Shown: positions 22,830-22,839 of the stretch, piece by piece | Numbering within the stretch: the first letter of the stretch is position 1 | Layout: every line of letters begins with the position of its first letter | Assembly (NCBI GenBank): GCA_904397185.1 | Contig: CAJFOL010000063.1 | Coordinates: forward strand, 1 to 22,839 | Length of the DNA: 22,839 bases | Direction of reading: 5' to 3' | DNA from: an uncultured Clostridia bacterium | GTDB lineage: Bacteria > Bacillota > Clostridia > Christensenellales > UBA1242 | Notes under the pieces: model-generated | Seen by the model: only the letters and a program-made list of their open reading frames with translations | Databases searched by the model: none | Told to the model about the DNA's origin: nothing | Made by a program: the position numbers and the translations under genes

Positions 22830-22839
22830 ATTTAAAAAA

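Noticed and set aside
1..22839. Mobile element, CRISPR or defence island
   Set aside because: No transposase, integrase, terminal inverted repeats, spacer array or known defence effector was found; AddAB here is ordinary housekeeping recombination machinery.

Overview
The window is AT-rich chromosomal DNA with tightly packed genes, ATGA-type and 8-nt overlaps, GGAG-type ribosome binding sites, the standard code (UGA is a stop) and the Firmicutes-type AddAB recombination nuclease. This suggests an uncultured low-GC Firmicute, probably a gut Clostridia lineage. That placement is inferred from gene content and style; no rRNA or marker gene is present to fix it. No IS element, phage gene, CRISPR array or integrase was seen.

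Layout, left to right. (1) 1-320: a short 3' remnant of a possible surface-protein gene and a nested-hairpin terminator. (2) 357-1983, minus: a two-gene SUF-type Fe-S assembly operon (SufC ATPase plus one short SufB/SufD-like scaffold) with no cysteine desulfurase nearby, like the minimal SMS (SmsCB) system. sufC sits under a consensus promoter that predicts a leaderless mRNA. (3) 2135-4019, plus: two tandem paralogous two-TM proteins of unknown function followed by a DUF4116-type repeat protein, closed by a terminator. (4) 4059-4937, minus: an unknown beta-rich protein. (5) 5081-5830, plus: a likely DNA-binding protein with two Myb/SANT-like segments and a coiled coil. (6) 5897-12284, plus: addB-addA, encoding the helicase-nuclease for double-strand-break repair; addB also looks leaderless. 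(7) 12387-14046, plus: a DEDD-type exonuclease and an HD-domain phosphohydrolase. (8) 14062-14301: an isolated 34-codon ORF with its own promoter and terminator. (9) 14365-19391, plus: an apparent operon of a GNAT acetyltransferase, a GNAT-methyltransferase fusion, a three-gene ABC-2 exporter and a DUF402 protein. It resembles a detoxification, modification or export module. (10) 19468-20253, minus: a YwaF/TMEM164-like membrane protein. (11) 20338-22417, minus: a small protein and a large HExxH putative zinc metalloprotease under a consensus promoter. (12) 22578-22829, plus: a tRNA-Ile(GAU) gene with promoter and terminator.

The most interesting unexplained items are the tandem two-TM paralogs with the repeat protein, the HExxH two-gene operon, the acetyltransferase-methyltransferase fusion that still carries a ribosome binding site and ATG at its junction, and the repeated pattern of promoters placed so close to the start codon that mRNAs would be leaderless or nearly so (sufC, addB, the 22417 operon).
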